From positions 62,001-126,000 of the forward strand of contig NZ_JAGINM010000010.1 in NCBI RefSeq assembly GCF_017876095.1: a stretch of 64,000 nt of DNA, given 5' to 3'. The position numbers were made by a program, and so were the translations under genes. Under the pieces are notes generated by a model that was not told the origin of the DNA, ran no database searches, and saw nothing but the letters and a program-made list of their open reading frames with translations. Positions 34,929 to 44,535 of the stretch are shown here, piece by piece (position 1 is the first letter of the stretch; every line of letters begins with the position of its first letter). This stretch comes from Azospirillum agricola (lineage in GTDB: Bacteria > Pseudomonadota > Alphaproteobacteria > Azospirillales > Azospirillaceae).

Positions 34929-36486
34929 GCTGTCCGCCGCCATCCTGGCCGGTTCCTGCCTCGTCGGTTCCTGTCTGGTCGCCGGCCATGCCCTGGCGGC
35001 CCCGGCGACGCGGGCCCCTGAGACGCGGGCCCTGGTGGTCGGAATCAACGCCTACACCGAGTTGAAGCCTCTGAAGGGGGCGAAGGCCGACGCCAACGAC
35101 ATCGCCGACGCCCTGGGCAGGCTGGGTGTGCCGACCACCAAGCTTCTCGACGGCCAAGCCACGCGCAAAGCCATTCTCGGCACGCTCGACCGCATGGTGG
35201 CGGAGGCGAAGTCCGGCGACACGATCGTCTTCACCTATGCCGGCCATGGCGGGGTGGAGAAAGGGCGGGATCCGTCCATCGAGGCGCTGGACCAGACCAT
35301 CCTCCTCGGCGGCTTCACCGCGCTGAAGCCGGGGAACGGGGAACGGATCATCGACGATGAAATCTACGAACGCGAACTGGTGGCGAGCAAAAAGGGTGTC
35401 CGCCTGGTGTTCGTCTTCGATTCCTGCCACTCGGGCACGATGTACCGCTCGATCGACCCCCGTGCCGGAGAGGAAAGCCTGCGCTCGCAGATCTTCGACA
35501 TCGTGGGCGGCGACGCGCTCGGACCGATCCGCACCCATGCGCCCGGACCGCCGCCGGACGGGGTGTTCCATTACGCCGCCGGGCAGGACAGCGAGCGTGT
35601 GCCGGAAATCGTGACGCCTGCCCTGGGCTATCGGGGCGCGTTCAGCATCGCCTTCGCCGAGGCGTTGCGGGGAGGCGCCGACCGCGACCGCGACGGCTGG
35701 ATCACCCACGGCGAGTTGCAGGAGTATCTGCTGCCGCGAACCCGGGCGCTGGCGGACGGCCGCCAGAATCCGAACTTCGCGCCCGACGGGTTTCGCGGCA
35801 CGCGTCTGTTCCAGACGAGCCGGGGGGCCGAACAGCCGGACCAGCCCGCCACGGTCCGGCTGCGCGTCATCGGCATGGCGGCCGACGCGGCGGCCGAACT
35901 GGCCGGGCGGCTGCGGGGCGTGACGCTGGTCGGGCAGCCGGACCAGCCGGCCGATCTGGTCTGGGACGCCGGCAAGCGCGAGGCGGTGAGCGCGGGCGGC
36001 GACGTGGTGGCGACTGGGATCGGCCCGGACCGTCTCGACGGGCTGGCCGAGAAATGGCAGGCGCTCGTCCGCCTGAAGGCGCACAAGACCTCCCTGGTCA
36101 TGCGGGCTCTGCCGGACGACCGCGCCCGCAAGGCCGGCGAGACCGTCGGTCTGGCGGTGGAGGGCGTGAACGGGGGGTCCCTCACGATCCTGAACCTTGC
36201 GGGCGACGGCACCGTGAATTTCCTCTACCCGCGCTATCCCGGCGAGGAGAAGGCGGTGGCCGGCGAGTATCGCAACCTGGATTTCTCCAAGGCGATCCCG
36301 CCGTTCGGCGCCGACCACATCATCGCCCTGTCCTCGACCGCCCTGCCCAAGGCCCTGCACGAGCGGCTGAAGGCCCTCGACGACCGGCGGCTTGCGGGCG
36401 CCGCGGTCGACGCGGTGCTCGGCGTTCTCGCCAACGACCCGAAAGCCCGGATCGGCGTCCAGATCGTCGTGGCGAAGCCCCAGTGA
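34909..36486 (+). CDS. Caspase-like (C14) protein with EF-hand-like loop and C-terminal DUF4384
   Basis: 525 residues, signal peptide to ALA-AP (about 31). The C14 domain (about 38-300) has His113 (FTYAGHGGVEKG) and Cys173 (VFDSCHSGTMY). At about 262-275 the sequence DRDRDGWITHGELQ fits an EF-hand calcium loop. The C-terminus (about 385-480) is DUF4384-like (GGSLTILNLAGDGTVNFLYP). The ATG at 34909 lies inside the end of the OmpA gene behind CCGGAG, so the two are coupled. No counterpart is left in the right arm. Confidence 0.88.
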   Translation: MPAAVRKLSAAILAGSCLVGSCLVAGHALAAPATRAPETRALVVGINAYTELKPLKGAKADANDIADALGRLGVPTTKLLDGQATRKAILGTLDRMVAEAKSGDTIVFTYAGHGGVEKGRDPSIEALDQTILLGGFTALKPGNGERIIDDEIYERELVASKKGVRLVFVFDSCHSGTMYRSIDPRAGEESLRSQIFDIVGGDALGPIRTHAPGPPPDGVFHYAAGQDSERVPEIVTPALGYRGAFSIAFAEALRGGADRDRDGWITHGELQEYLLPRTRALADGRQNPNFAPDGFRGTRLFQTSRGAEQPDQPATVRLRVIGMAADAAAELAGRLRGVTLVGQPDQPADLVWDAGKREAVSAGGDVVATGIGPDRLDGLAEKWQALVRLKAHKTSLVMRALPDDRARKAGETVGLAVEGVNGGSLTILNLAGDGTVNFLYPRYPGEEKAVAGEYRNLDFSKAIPPFGADHIIALSSTALPKALHERLKALDDRRLAGAAVDAVLGVLANDPKARIGVQIVVAKPQ

Positions 36487-36500
36487 AAGGAAAACCGGCT

Positions 36501-37985
36501 ATGCGCTTTCTTCCGTCCGCCGCGCTGGCCGCGGGCATCGCCTGCCTGCTGGCGGCGGCGCCCGCACAGTCCCGCGAGGGCAAGGCCCTGGTCATCGGCA
36601 TCGACCGCTACCCGCATGTCAGCCGCCTCGACGGCTCCGCCAACGACGCCCGCTCCATGCGCGACTTCGCCATCGAGCGCTGGGGGTTCAAGCCGAACGA
36701 CGTCAAGCTTCTGATCGACGGCGAGGCCACCCGGTCGGCGATCCTGAGCGCGCTCGACACCTGGCTGGTCAGCGGCACCAAGCCGGGGGACACCGTCCTG
36801 TTCTTCTTCAGCGGTCACGGCTATCGGGTGCCGGATCTGAACGGCGACGAGGCGCTGCGCAATCCGGCCGACAACCAGGACGAGGTGATCGTCGCCTTCG
36901 ACGGCCGGCTCCGCCAGGGTGGCGGGTACGAGGGCTTCGTGCTGGACGACGAGATCGACGAGCGCCTGAAGCGCCTGAAGGATCGTCAGGTGGTGATGCT
37001 CTTCGATTCCTGCTTTTCGGGAACGATGACGCGGGGCGGGGGCGGATTGGACGACGGGCAGGCGAAGGTTCCGATCTTCGAGATCGACGACGCCGTGAAG
37101 TCCGTCTCCCTTTCGGACGACCGTGGCCAGCAGCGCATCGTGCCCGACCTGACCGAAAGCGAAGGCAACGTCATCGCCTTCTATGCCGCCGGTCCGGATC
37201 AGGTGGCCCAGGTCAACACGCGTCTGGCCCCGCGGCGCGGCGTCTTCACCGAGGCCTTCCTGCGCGGCGCGGCCGGGGCGGCCGACGCCAACCGCAACGG
37301 CATCGTCAGCGTCGCCGAGATCGATGAGTTCGTCCGCAGGGAGGCCGAGGCCTACTGCAAGGAGAACGCCTGCAAGACCGGCATGACCCCCTTCGTCGAG
37401 GCGCCGCCGGACGCGCTCTCCAAGGATCTGATCACCCTGGCCCAGGCGCCGACGCTGGCGCAGGCCGCCGCCGACGCGATCGGGCCGGGGCCGGAGAAGG
37501 CGGTGGAGGTGACGGTCTCGCCGGGCCGCATCCCGGTCGGCCGCGACGTCTCGGTGACCGTCAAGGCGCCGATCGACGGCACGCTGGTCGTGCTCGACAT
37601 CGCTCCGGACGAGGAGGTCAATCTTCTGTTTCCCAACGCCCACAGCGAAGCCCGCGGCGTCAAGGCCCGGGTCCGCGCCGGCCAGACCATCCGGATTCCC
37701 GACCCGTATGACGGGTTCTCCCTGCCCGCCGACGAGCCGCCGGGCAAGGGAACCGTCCTGGCTCTGGTGATCCAGGACGACATCCGTTTCGAACAGCTCA
37801 ACCAACTGCTCCGGGCCGCGGCGGCGGGCGCCCGGAACGACGGCGGTTTCGCGTCCGTGGCCGACCCGCTCCGCTTCCTCAACGCGCTCGGCCAGCGGCT
37901 GGTCCGGCCCTGGACCGCGGATCTGACCACCCGTGGGGTCCGCTGGGCCATGGGGCGTTACGAGTACGAGATCCTGCGGAAATAG
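36501..37985 (+). CDS. Caspase-like (C14) protein with EF-hand-like loop and DUF4384
   Basis: 494 residues, signal peptide to AQS-RE (about 24). The C14 domain (about 26-310) has His106 (LFFFSGHGYR) and Cys171 (VMLFDSCFSGTM). DANRNGIVSVAEID (about 263-276) fits an EF-hand loop. The C-terminal DUF4384-like module (about 335-430) has DGTLVVLDIAPDEEVNLLFP. The ATG at 36501 follows GAAAGG; 14 bases separate it from the previous stop. Similar in layout to 34909-36486, so probably a tandem duplicate that diverged. Confidence 0.88.
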   Translation: MRFLPSAALAAGIACLLAAAPAQSREGKALVIGIDRYPHVSRLDGSANDARSMRDFAIERWGFKPNDVKLLIDGEATRSAILSALDTWLVSGTKPGDTVLFFFSGHGYRVPDLNGDEALRNPADNQDEVIVAFDGRLRQGGGYEGFVLDDEIDERLKRLKDRQVVMLFDSCFSGTMTRGGGGLDDGQAKVPIFEIDDAVKSVSLSDDRGQQRIVPDLTESEGNVIAFYAAGPDQVAQVNTRLAPRRGVFTEAFLRGAAGAADANRNGIVSVAEIDEFVRREAEAYCKENACKTGMTPFVEAPPDALSKDLITLAQAPTLAQAAADAIGPGPEKAVEVTVSPGRIPVGRDVSVTVKAPIDGTLVVLDIAPDEEVNLLFPNAHSEARGVKARVRAGQTIRIPDPYDGFSLPADEPPGKGTVLALVIQDDIRFEQLNQLLRAAAAGARNDGGFASVADPLRFLNALGQRLVRPWTADLTTRGVRWAMGRYEYEILRK

Positions 37986-38065
37986 CCGGGACAGGCTCCC
38001 GCCCTCTTCCGACCCGCATGGCCGCGGCATTCCCCGGACAGCTCCCATCAAGGAGACAGCATTCC

Positions 38066-39385
38066 ATGACCCGCCTCTCCAACCGTCTGTTGTCGATCCT
38101 CACCGCCGCCGGACTGGCCGCCGCGATCGTCCCCGTCGCGGCCTGCGCGCAAGGACAGCGGCACGAGCATCCACCGGGCGGCACCGACAAGCAGACCCCG
38201 GCAAAGACCGAGGCAAAGACCGAGGCGAAGGCCGCGGCCAAGGCCGTGGCGAAGCCGGTGCCGAAGTCCGTCGCGCTGACGGACGCCATCAAGAATCTGG
38301 GCGTTGCCATGCTGGCGCAGCAGGTGGCTGCCGATCCGAGGAGGACCCACATCGTGTCGCCGCTCAGCCTCGGCGGAGCGTTGGGGCTTCTGGCGCAGGG
38401 GGCTTCCGGCAAGACGGCGCAGACCATTCTCCCGGCGCTGGGCAACCCGCCGGACGGCGCCGAGGGAGTCGCGAAATCCTGGAAGGAGATGGCGGACGTT
38501 CTGCGGAAGCCGGCCTCCGACACGGTGACTCTGCAACTCGCCAACGGCCTGTGGCACGCGGCCGCGCTGACGGTGGACGAGGCCGTTGCCGGGCGGATTC
38601 GCGACGCGCTGTCCGGCGAGATCGCGGCGATCGATCCGGCCAAGGGGGATCCCGCCGCCGCCGTCAACGCCTGGGTGGCGGACAAGACCGCCGGGGCGAT
38701 ACCGTCGGTGGTCGAGCGCCTGGGCCCCGACACCGAGCTGGTGCTGGCGAGCGCGCTGGCGTTCAAGGGGCGCTGGGAGACGTCCTTCGACCCGTCGGCG
38801 ACCATGCCGCGGCCGTTCAAGGCGGCCGACGGCACCAAGCCCGAGGTCCCGATGATGGCCAGGGTCGATGACGCGTTCCGCTACGCCGAGACCAAGGACA
38901 GCCGAGGGGTGCTGCTGCCCTACGCCGATCCGGCCTACGCGATGATCGCGGTGCTCCCGAAGACGCCGGAGAAGCTGCCGGGCCTGCTGAGGAACGGCGA
39001 CTGGCTGAAGCCGGAGCGCTACGCCCGGCGCAAGGGCCGCGTCCTGCTGCCGCGGCTCGATCTGGCGGCCGGCAGCGACCTGCGCGACACCAAGGCGAAC
39101 CCCGCCGTGGCCAAGCTGCTGTCCGGCGGTCTCGACCTCGGCGCGCTGGGGGCCGCGTGGGCCAAGCCGCACAAGGTCGGGCAGGCTCTCCAACGCGTGG
39201 TGCTGAAGGTCGACGAGAGCGGCACGACCGCCGCCGCCGCCACCGTCATCGGCATCGAGAAGAGCATGAGCGTGACCCCTCAGGAGACGCCCTTCGAGCT
39301 GATCTTCGACCGACCCTTCGCCCTGGCGCTGATCCACAGGGAGACCGGCGCGCTCCTGCTGGCCGGGGTGGTGGCCAAGCCGTAG
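38066..39385 (+). CDS. Serpin (serine/cysteine protease inhibitor), predicted lipoprotein, left arm
   Basis: 439 residues. A signal sequence with a possible lipobox (VAAC, Cys27) and a charged Lys/Ala linker (about 45-65) precede a full serpin fold (about 70-439). Diagnostic pieces are HIVSPLSLGGALGLLAQGA, LASALAFKGRWETSF, the hinge DESGTTAAAAT (Glu384) and FDRPFALALIHRETGALLLAG. The small-residue hinge is that of inhibitory serpins. Counting from Glu384 as in alpha-1-antitrypsin puts Lys399-Ser400 at the reactive centre, a basic residue suited to metacaspase-type proteases. AAGGAG precedes the ATG. It closes the left arm, 80 bases after a C14 gene. Confidence 0.92.
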   Translation: MTRLSNRLLSILTAAGLAAAIVPVAACAQGQRHEHPPGGTDKQTPAKTEAKTEAKAAAKAVAKPVPKSVALTDAIKNLGVAMLAQQVAADPRRTHIVSPLSLGGALGLLAQGASGKTAQTILPALGNPPDGAEGVAKSWKEMADVLRKPASDTVTLQLANGLWHAAALTVDEAVAGRIRDALSGEIAAIDPAKGDPAAAVNAWVADKTAGAIPSVVERLGPDTELVLASALAFKGRWETSFDPSATMPRPFKAADGTKPEVPMMARVDDAFRYAETKDSRGVLLPYADPAYAMIAVLPKTPEKLPGLLRNGDWLKPERYARRKGRVLLPRLDLAAGSDLRDTKANPAVAKLLSGGLDLGALGAAWAKPHKVGQALQRVVLKVDESGTTAAAATVIGIEKSMSVTPQETPFELIFDRPFALALIHRETGALLLAGVVAKP

Positions 39386-39515
39386 GTTGGAGCCTGGAGG
39401 GGAGCGGGGCCCGCGGATCACGGCATGCCCGCTTCCGGATCCGGGCAAATTGCTGTTTGCGTACCGGCCTAGCCATCCCACAGATATGACATGAATGCGG
39501 GACGGGCCGGGAATG
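39386..39515. other. Gap between the two converging arms
   Basis: 130 bases between convergent genes. It contains two weak dyads (tgcccg/cgggca at 39426-39447 and gcaaa/tttgc just after) that could act as a two-way terminator, but stems are short and no U-run is clear. Confidence 0.3.
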
Positions 39516-40952
39516 TCAATTGACAACCATGACGGCTCGGCGGTTTTGCGATGAAGCTATATCGTCGCCACCTATCACCGCCGGCCGTTCCTTGCCATAA
39601 CCGATGACGCTGATACGGTTGGATGCCACTCCCTGAGACACTAGGTACTCTTTTACCGCGCCTGCCCGCCGTCTCGATACTTCCATGCCCTGTGACCGGG
39701 ATGAGCGCTCGTCATCGTGCCCCTCGATCACGACGGTGACGGTCGAATACCTCATCAGCCACGCCGCTTGGCGGTTCAGCGTCTTTACGGCCTCAGGTGA
39801 AATATCCGAACGGCCGGTGGCAAAGAAAACCCGGTCGCCAACGTTGACGGCCAAATCCTCTCCGCTTCCCGGAAGAATCGAGGATACGCGGTGGGATGGC
39901 GGCTGTGTGTAAGACAGCGTCACGCGGGCACGGGCTTCGCCGCCACCGTCCTCGCGCACGCGGTAGGAGAAAAGGGCGTAACCGTCCGCATTGGCCGGCG
40001 CGGTGAAGAGAATCTGCCGGCCGTCATCGGAAACGGCAGCCTGGCCCGATGAGGGGGTGTCCACGGACGCCACGTGCAACTCTCCCTCTGCCATGGCCGA
40101 ATCGTTCTGCAATACGGGCAGAAGATAGGCCTTCCCTGACTCCAGGCCGCTCCATTGGTCGTCGCGGGCCTGCGGCGGGACGGACGCGCGCGGGGGCGGC
40201 CGGTGGGCCAGATAGATTTCGTCGCCGCCCAGATTGACGACGATCTCCGGCTTCTGCCGGCCATCGGTCCTGCTGCTCACCCGGTCGCGCACCCGGCGCA
40301 TCAGGAGGCCGACCTCCACCCCCGGCGTGGCCAGAAGCTCGACGAGCCCCTGGGCGAAGGGGCTGTTCGTTCCGTCGCCGTCCGCCGCCACGGCGCCGGC
40401 CTGGGTGGCGAAGACCACCATCGACTGCGGCGGCGTCCGTTCCAGCCGGGCCAGACCGCGGACCGCTGTCCGGTCGCCGTTGCGCGCCGGAAGCGCCACG
40501 TTGCGGCAGGTGTCGAACAGCAGGAGCGCCGTCGCCGCGCCGTCCAGACGGTCCAGGACGCCATCCACCGACACCGCCCAGTCGGGCAGATCCTCGCGGT
40601 AGCGGATGCGCCCGTCGTCGCGGGGCAGGACATAGCTGCGTCCCTGGTGCTGCGCCCCGTGTCCGGCGATGTAGACGAGGGCCAGCGCGCCGCGCGCACG
40701 GTCGCCGACGGTGCGCAGCAGGTCGAGCAGCCGCGCCCGGTCGGGGTCGATCTGCGGCCCGCCGCCGATCAGTTCGAATCCCAGCCCGGCCAGCGTGCGG
40801 GCCATCGCGGCGGCGTCGTTCGGCGGGTTGCGCAGGCTGTCCTGCTGTTCATAGCGGCCGATCCCCACCACCAGCGCGACGCGCGGCTCGGCCCGCGCCG
40901 GAAGGCAGACCAGCAGCAGCGCCGCCATCAGCCACGCTCCGAAAATTCGCAT
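39516..40952 (-). CDS. Caspase-like (C14) protein with cadherin-like and OmpA domains
   Basis: 478 residues, signal peptide cut near ARA-EP (about 21). The C14 domain (about 24-265) has His98 (VYIAGHGAQH) and Cys149 (LLFDTCRNV). A beta-rich, cadherin/Ig-like segment (about 280-350: LPVLQNDSAM, GYALFSYRVRED) links to an OmpA domain (about 370-478: FFATGRSDISPEAV, IEGHDDERSSRSQ, NRRAVMVVN). The OmpA part should tether the protease to peptidoglycan. The ATG at 40952 has GGGGGAG upstream. The C14 part resembles that of 20848-21963. Confidence 0.9.
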   Translation of the reverse strand: MRIFGAWLMAALLLVCLPARAEPRVALVVGIGRYEQQDSLRNPPNDAAAMARTLAGLGFELIGGGPQIDPDRARLLDLLRTVGDRARGALALVYIAGHGAQHQGRSYVLPRDDGRIRYREDLPDWAVSVDGVLDRLDGAATALLLFDTCRNVALPARNGDRTAVRGLARLERTPPQSMVVFATQAGAVAADGDGTNSPFAQGLVELLATPGVEVGLLMRRVRDRVSSRTDGRQKPEIVVNLGGDEIYLAHRPPPRASVPPQARDDQWSGLESGKAYLLPVLQNDSAMAEGELHVASVDTPSSGQAAVSDDGRQILFTAPANADGYALFSYRVREDGGGEARARVTLSYTQPPSHRVSSILPGSGEDLAVNVGDRVFFATGRSDISPEAVKTLNRQAAWLMRYSTVTVVIEGHDDERSSRSQGMEVSRRRAGAVKEYLVSQGVASNRISVIGYGKERPAVIGGDDIASSQNRRAVMVVN

Positions 40953-40989
40953 GCTCAAACTCCCCCGGATCGGAGACGCGTCGCGGATC

Positions 40990-43038
40990 TCAGAACGTGC
41001 AGGTCGTGCAGACCGAGTATGCCCCGCCGGACCATTTGTAGAAGACATAGTCGAGCTCGCTGCGGTCGCCCTTGGCGTCGAAGCCGAGATCGCCGAGCAC
41101 GGTGGAGAAGCGCTGGCGTCGGAGCGTTTCGCCGACGCGCGGCGCGTCGGTCGTGCCGGCGGCGGTCGCCGCCGTCGCGAAGACCTGGACGGCGGCGTAG
41201 GTGTAGAGCACGTACCCCTCGGGCTCGTAGCCCTGGGCGCGGAAACGCTTCACGACCGCTTGCGCCGCCGGCTTCTCGCGGGGATCCGGCCCGAAGGTCA
41301 TCAGCGTGTCCTCGCCGCTCGTGCCGGTGATCGCCCAATAGTCGTTGGTGACCAGGGCGTCGGCGCCGACCAGGACCACGCGCAGGCCGGCGGCGCGCAT
41401 CTCGCGGGCGATCAGCCCGGCCTCGGTGTGGTAGCCGCCGAAATAGACCACGCCCGCCCCGGACCGGCGGATTTGCTCGACGGTGGCGGCATAGCTGCGC
41501 TCGCCGGCCGTGATGGAGTCGTACAGCGCGATGGAGACGCCGCGGCTGGTCAGCGTCGCGCGCGCCGTGTCCGCCAGGTTCTTCCCATAGGCGGACCGGT
41601 CGTGCAGAACGGCGACGGAGCGGTTCCGGTAGGCCGTGGCGATGTAGCGTCCGGCGACGATCCCCTGCTGGTCGTCGCGGCCGCACATCCGGAAGACGTT
41701 CGACAGGCCCTGTTCTGTCAGCTTCGGGTTGGTGGAGGCGGGGCTGATCTGGAGGATTCCCTCCTCCGCGTAGACCCGCGAGGCCGGGATGGACGAACCC
41801 GAACAGAAATGGCCGGCCACGAATGTCACGCCAACCCTGGCGAACTGGTTGGCGACGGCCACGGCCTGCTTCGGGTCGCAGGCGTCGTCGCCGACCTCCA
41901 GTTTCAGGCTGCGCCCGCCGATGCCGCCACGGGCGTTGATGTCGGCGACGGCCAACTCGGCCCCCTTCCTCATCTGCTCCCCGAAGATCGCGTACTGTCC
42001 GGTCATGGGACCGGCCACCGCGACCGTGACGGGGCTGCGCGGCTGGGGTGGCGGGGCGGCGAGTTGGGGCGGCACCGTGGCGGCGACGGCCGCCGGCTTC
42101 TCGGCGGCCCGCGCCAGCGTCTCCCTGCGGCTGCGGGCGAGGGACGCGAAGGTTCCGTTGGGAAACTGGCTCAGGTAGGCGTCGAAGTCGGCGGGGTTGG
42201 TGCTGTCCTTGACCGACGTCCAGAACAGCGCCTCGCGGTCGACGGCGGGTGCCGACGCCGACGGCGGGGCGCCCGGCTTCAGATAATAGGCGTCGCCGCC
42301 GAGCGAGTTGTAGACGAAGGGGGTCTGCTCGTTCTTGGTCGCCACCCTCACGCTGTCGCGCACACGGCCGAAGACCAGCCGGATATCCAGGCCGGGCGCT
42401 TCGAGATGTTCGAGCAGCGCGCGGGTGAAGGGGCTGTTGGCCTGCCCGATCCCGTCGTCGGCGATGCTGTCGGCGCCGGTGGCGAAGGCCACGAGGGTGT
42501 CCGAGTCCACCCGGTCGATCCGCGCAAGGCCGCGCCCGACCATGACGCTGCGCTGTCCCATGCTCTGCGCGAGGCGCTTGGCGAAGGGGTTGTTGCGGCA
42601 GGCGTCGAGGATCACCAGCCTCAGCCGGCGGGCGTCGCGCAGTTCGGCCAGCACCTCGTCCAGGGCCACCGCCTGGCGCCGCAACTCCTGTTCACGGTTC
42701 AGGCGGGCGTCGACGGGCAGAAGATAGTTTTCGCCGTTCACCTGCAACCCATGCCCGGCGTAGTAGACCAGCGCCACGTCCGCGCCGCCCACCGTGCGGC
42801 TGAAGTCGCGCAAGGTGGCGAGCATGCGGTCGATCGTCAGGTCGTAGCCGTCCGTCACCTCGAAGCCCAGCCTGCGCAGCGCCGCCGACATCGCCCTGGC
42901 GTCGTTCACCGGATTCCCGAGCCGGGCCTCGGCCTCGTAGGCGGCGTTCCCGATGACGAGCGCCACACGCTTTTCGGCGCTCGCCGGCCGGCCGGCCAGC
43001 AGGAGGATCGCCATCAGAACAAGGACCGCTGCGCGCAT
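40990..43038 (-). CDS. Caspase-like (C14) protein fused to a Leu/Ile/Val-type periplasmic binding domain
   Basis: 682 residues, signal peptide cut near ASA-EK (about 21). The C14 domain (about 23-250) has His96 (VYYAGHGLQVN) and Cys147 (VILDACRNNPF). After a linker, residues about 345-680 form a complete Peripla_BP_6-type domain: TVAVAGPMTGQYAIFGEQMR, LAVADINARGGIGG, FVAGHFCSGSSIPAS and RSVAVLHDRSAYGKNLAD. That family binds amino acids or small polar ligands in the periplasm. The fusion suggests a protease switched by a ligand. The ATG at 43038 has GGAGG 9 bases upstream; the ATG at 43047 abuts that site. It lies 37 bases before the next C14 gene. Confidence 0.92.
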   Translation of the reverse strand: MRAAVLVLMAILLLAGRPASAEKRVALVIGNAAYEAEARLGNPVNDARAMSAALRRLGFEVTDGYDLTIDRMLATLRDFSRTVGGADVALVYYAGHGLQVNGENYLLPVDARLNREQELRRQAVALDEVLAELRDARRLRLVILDACRNNPFAKRLAQSMGQRSVMVGRGLARIDRVDSDTLVAFATGADSIADDGIGQANSPFTRALLEHLEAPGLDIRLVFGRVRDSVRVATKNEQTPFVYNSLGGDAYYLKPGAPPSASAPAVDREALFWTSVKDSTNPADFDAYLSQFPNGTFASLARSRRETLARAAEKPAAVAATVPPQLAAPPPQPRSPVTVAVAGPMTGQYAIFGEQMRKGAELAVADINARGGIGGRSLKLEVGDDACDPKQAVAVANQFARVGVTFVAGHFCSGSSIPASRVYAEEGILQISPASTNPKLTEQGLSNVFRMCGRDDQQGIVAGRYIATAYRNRSVAVLHDRSAYGKNLADTARATLTSRGVSIALYDSITAGERSYAATVEQIRRSGAGVVYFGGYHTEAGLIAREMRAAGLRVVLVGADALVTNDYWAITGTSGEDTLMTFGPDPREKPAAQAVVKRFRAQGYEPEGYVLYTYAAVQVFATAATAAGTTDAPRVGETLRRQRFSTVLGDLGFDAKGDRSELDYVFYKWSGGAYSVCTTCTF

Positions 43039-43379
43039 CGCCGTCATCCTCCGTTTGGCCAGCCGCGACCGGAGAGCTTCCTTCTCGCGCTGGCCAGATT
43101 CGCGCGGCCAGCGCGCGCCGATGGCCGGAAGGCCGGTCATCGGCGCGATGCGCCCCCGCGTCTCAACCCGATGCCGCCGATCGGAGGGCGGCCGTGGAAA
43201 ATCATGATCAAGAGTTCGTATTTTAATGCATCGAACTTCCGCCGCGCGACGAAAAAACGCGGAAGACATGAAGGGCATCATCCGGAAGTGGTCGTGTCCG
43301 GGTGCAAGACAATGCGAGGGATAGGGGGGAGTTCCGCTCCCGCTGCCGGGATTGGGGAAAACCGGGCGTCGTCCCGCCG
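43039..43379. other. Intergenic region upstream of the C14-binding-protein fusion
   Basis: 341 bases. An AT-rich patch at about 43200-43270 (gatcaagagttcgtattttaatgcatcgaac) is a likely promoter area for the two C14 genes read towards lower positions. No gene and no copy of the 13-mer motif were found. Confidence 0.35.
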
Positions 43380-44516
43380 TCAGCAGCCGGACAGCACCCT
43401 GATCCTCTCGATCAGGACGGCACCCGACCGCTCGACCAGATCCACGAGGGATTGACCGTTGCAGGACCGGCCGTTGCGGTGGGTCCAGTCATAGCGCACC
43501 AGGACCATCCCCGGATCCGCCGCCTCGATGTCCAGCACGCGCAACGGCCGGGACATCTGGCCGTAGAAGGCGGTGATGGTCGCTGAGACATAAGGCCCCG
43601 TTTCGCGCTTTTCCGCGATGACGTGGCGAACCGCCGCGGCTCCGTCGGCTGCCGAAAGCGCCGCGTAGAAGGCCCGGACGACGGCCACCGGCGTGGTGGT
43701 CGGGGCCGGGGCCGAAGCGGCGGGCGGCGGCGCGCCCCGTCCGTTGAGCACGATGCTTTGCAGGCCCGGCTCGCCTTCGATCCACGGGGATTGCCGGTTT
43801 CCGGTCTTGCGCTTGACCTCGGCGGCCGTCTGGGCGAGCACCTGCTGGAAGCTGAGGCCGGGCTGCGCCAGCGTCCGATGGAACACCTGGGTGAAGGGGC
43901 TGAGGGTTTCACCCGGCAGGCCGGCCATCGCCGTGGTGCCCGGCTTGGTGGCGTAGGCGATCAGCATCCCCTCGGGCGCGTCGATGCGGGCGAAGCCGGC
44001 GTTGGCGTCGGCCCCTTTGAAGCGGGGGCCGCGCCCCTTGCCGAAAGGGTCGTTGCGGCAGGAATCGAGCACCACGATGGTGGCCGGCGCGCGCGCTTCC
44101 GCAAGGTCGGCCAGCACCTCCTGGAGATCGGTGGCCTCGTCGCGGGCCCGTTCCTTGCGGTCGATGCGGGCGCCCAGCGGAATCAGGTAGTTGCGCCCGC
44201 CGATCTCCATGCCGTGTCCGCTGTAGTACACGAAGACCATCTCCGGCCGTTCGCCGAGGGTCAGGGCGTCCTTCAACTCCAGCAGGCGGTCGGAGAAGCG
44301 GCGCTTGTCGACGTCGGTGTCGGCGATGACCAGGAAGCCCAGATCGCGCAATGTCCGCACCATGGCGGGGACGTCGTTGGCGACGTTGGGCAACGGAGAC
44401 AGGTCGTCGTTCGCCCCGTAGCCGGCGTTGCCGATCACCATCGCCACCCTCTTGCCGGCCAGGGCCGGTGCGGTCCACAGAACCGCCAGAACCAGGAGTG
44501 CCGTCGTCCAGCGCAT
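43380..44516 (-). CDS. Caspase-like (C14) protein with NTF2-like C-terminal domain
   Basis: 378 residues, signal peptide cut near ALA-GK. The C14 domain has His101 (FVYYSGHGMEIGG) and Cys153 (VVLDSCRNDPFG). The last 110 residues (TPVAVVRAFYAALSAADGAA onward) have the pattern of an NTF2/SnoaL-like small-ligand or partner-binding fold; this assignment is moderate. Two adjacent ATG codons exist; the second (44516) has the better distance to GGGGG. It lies 19 bases after the right-arm serpin, so the pair is probably co-transcribed. Confidence 0.88.
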   Translation of the reverse strand: MRWTTALLVLAVLWTAPALAGKRVAMVIGNAGYGANDDLSPLPNVANDVPAMVRTLRDLGFLVIADTDVDKRRFSDRLLELKDALTLGERPEMVFVYYSGHGMEIGGRNYLIPLGARIDRKERARDEATDLQEVLADLAEARAPATIVVLDSCRNDPFGKGRGPRFKGADANAGFARIDAPEGMLIAYATKPGTTAMAGLPGETLSPFTQVFHRTLAQPGLSFQQVLAQTAAEVKRKTGNRQSPWIEGEPGLQSIVLNGRGAPPPAASAPAPTTTPVAVVRAFYAALSAADGAAAVRHVIAEKRETGPYVSATITAFYGQMSRPLRVLDIEAADPGMVLVRYDWTHRNGRSCNGQSLVDLVERSGAVLIERIRVLSGC

Positions 44517-44535
44517 CATCGCCCCCGCTCCCCCG

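Noticed and set aside
39426..39447. Two-way terminator between the arms
   Set aside because: Stem of six pairs only and no U-run; noted as a gap feature but not called a terminator.
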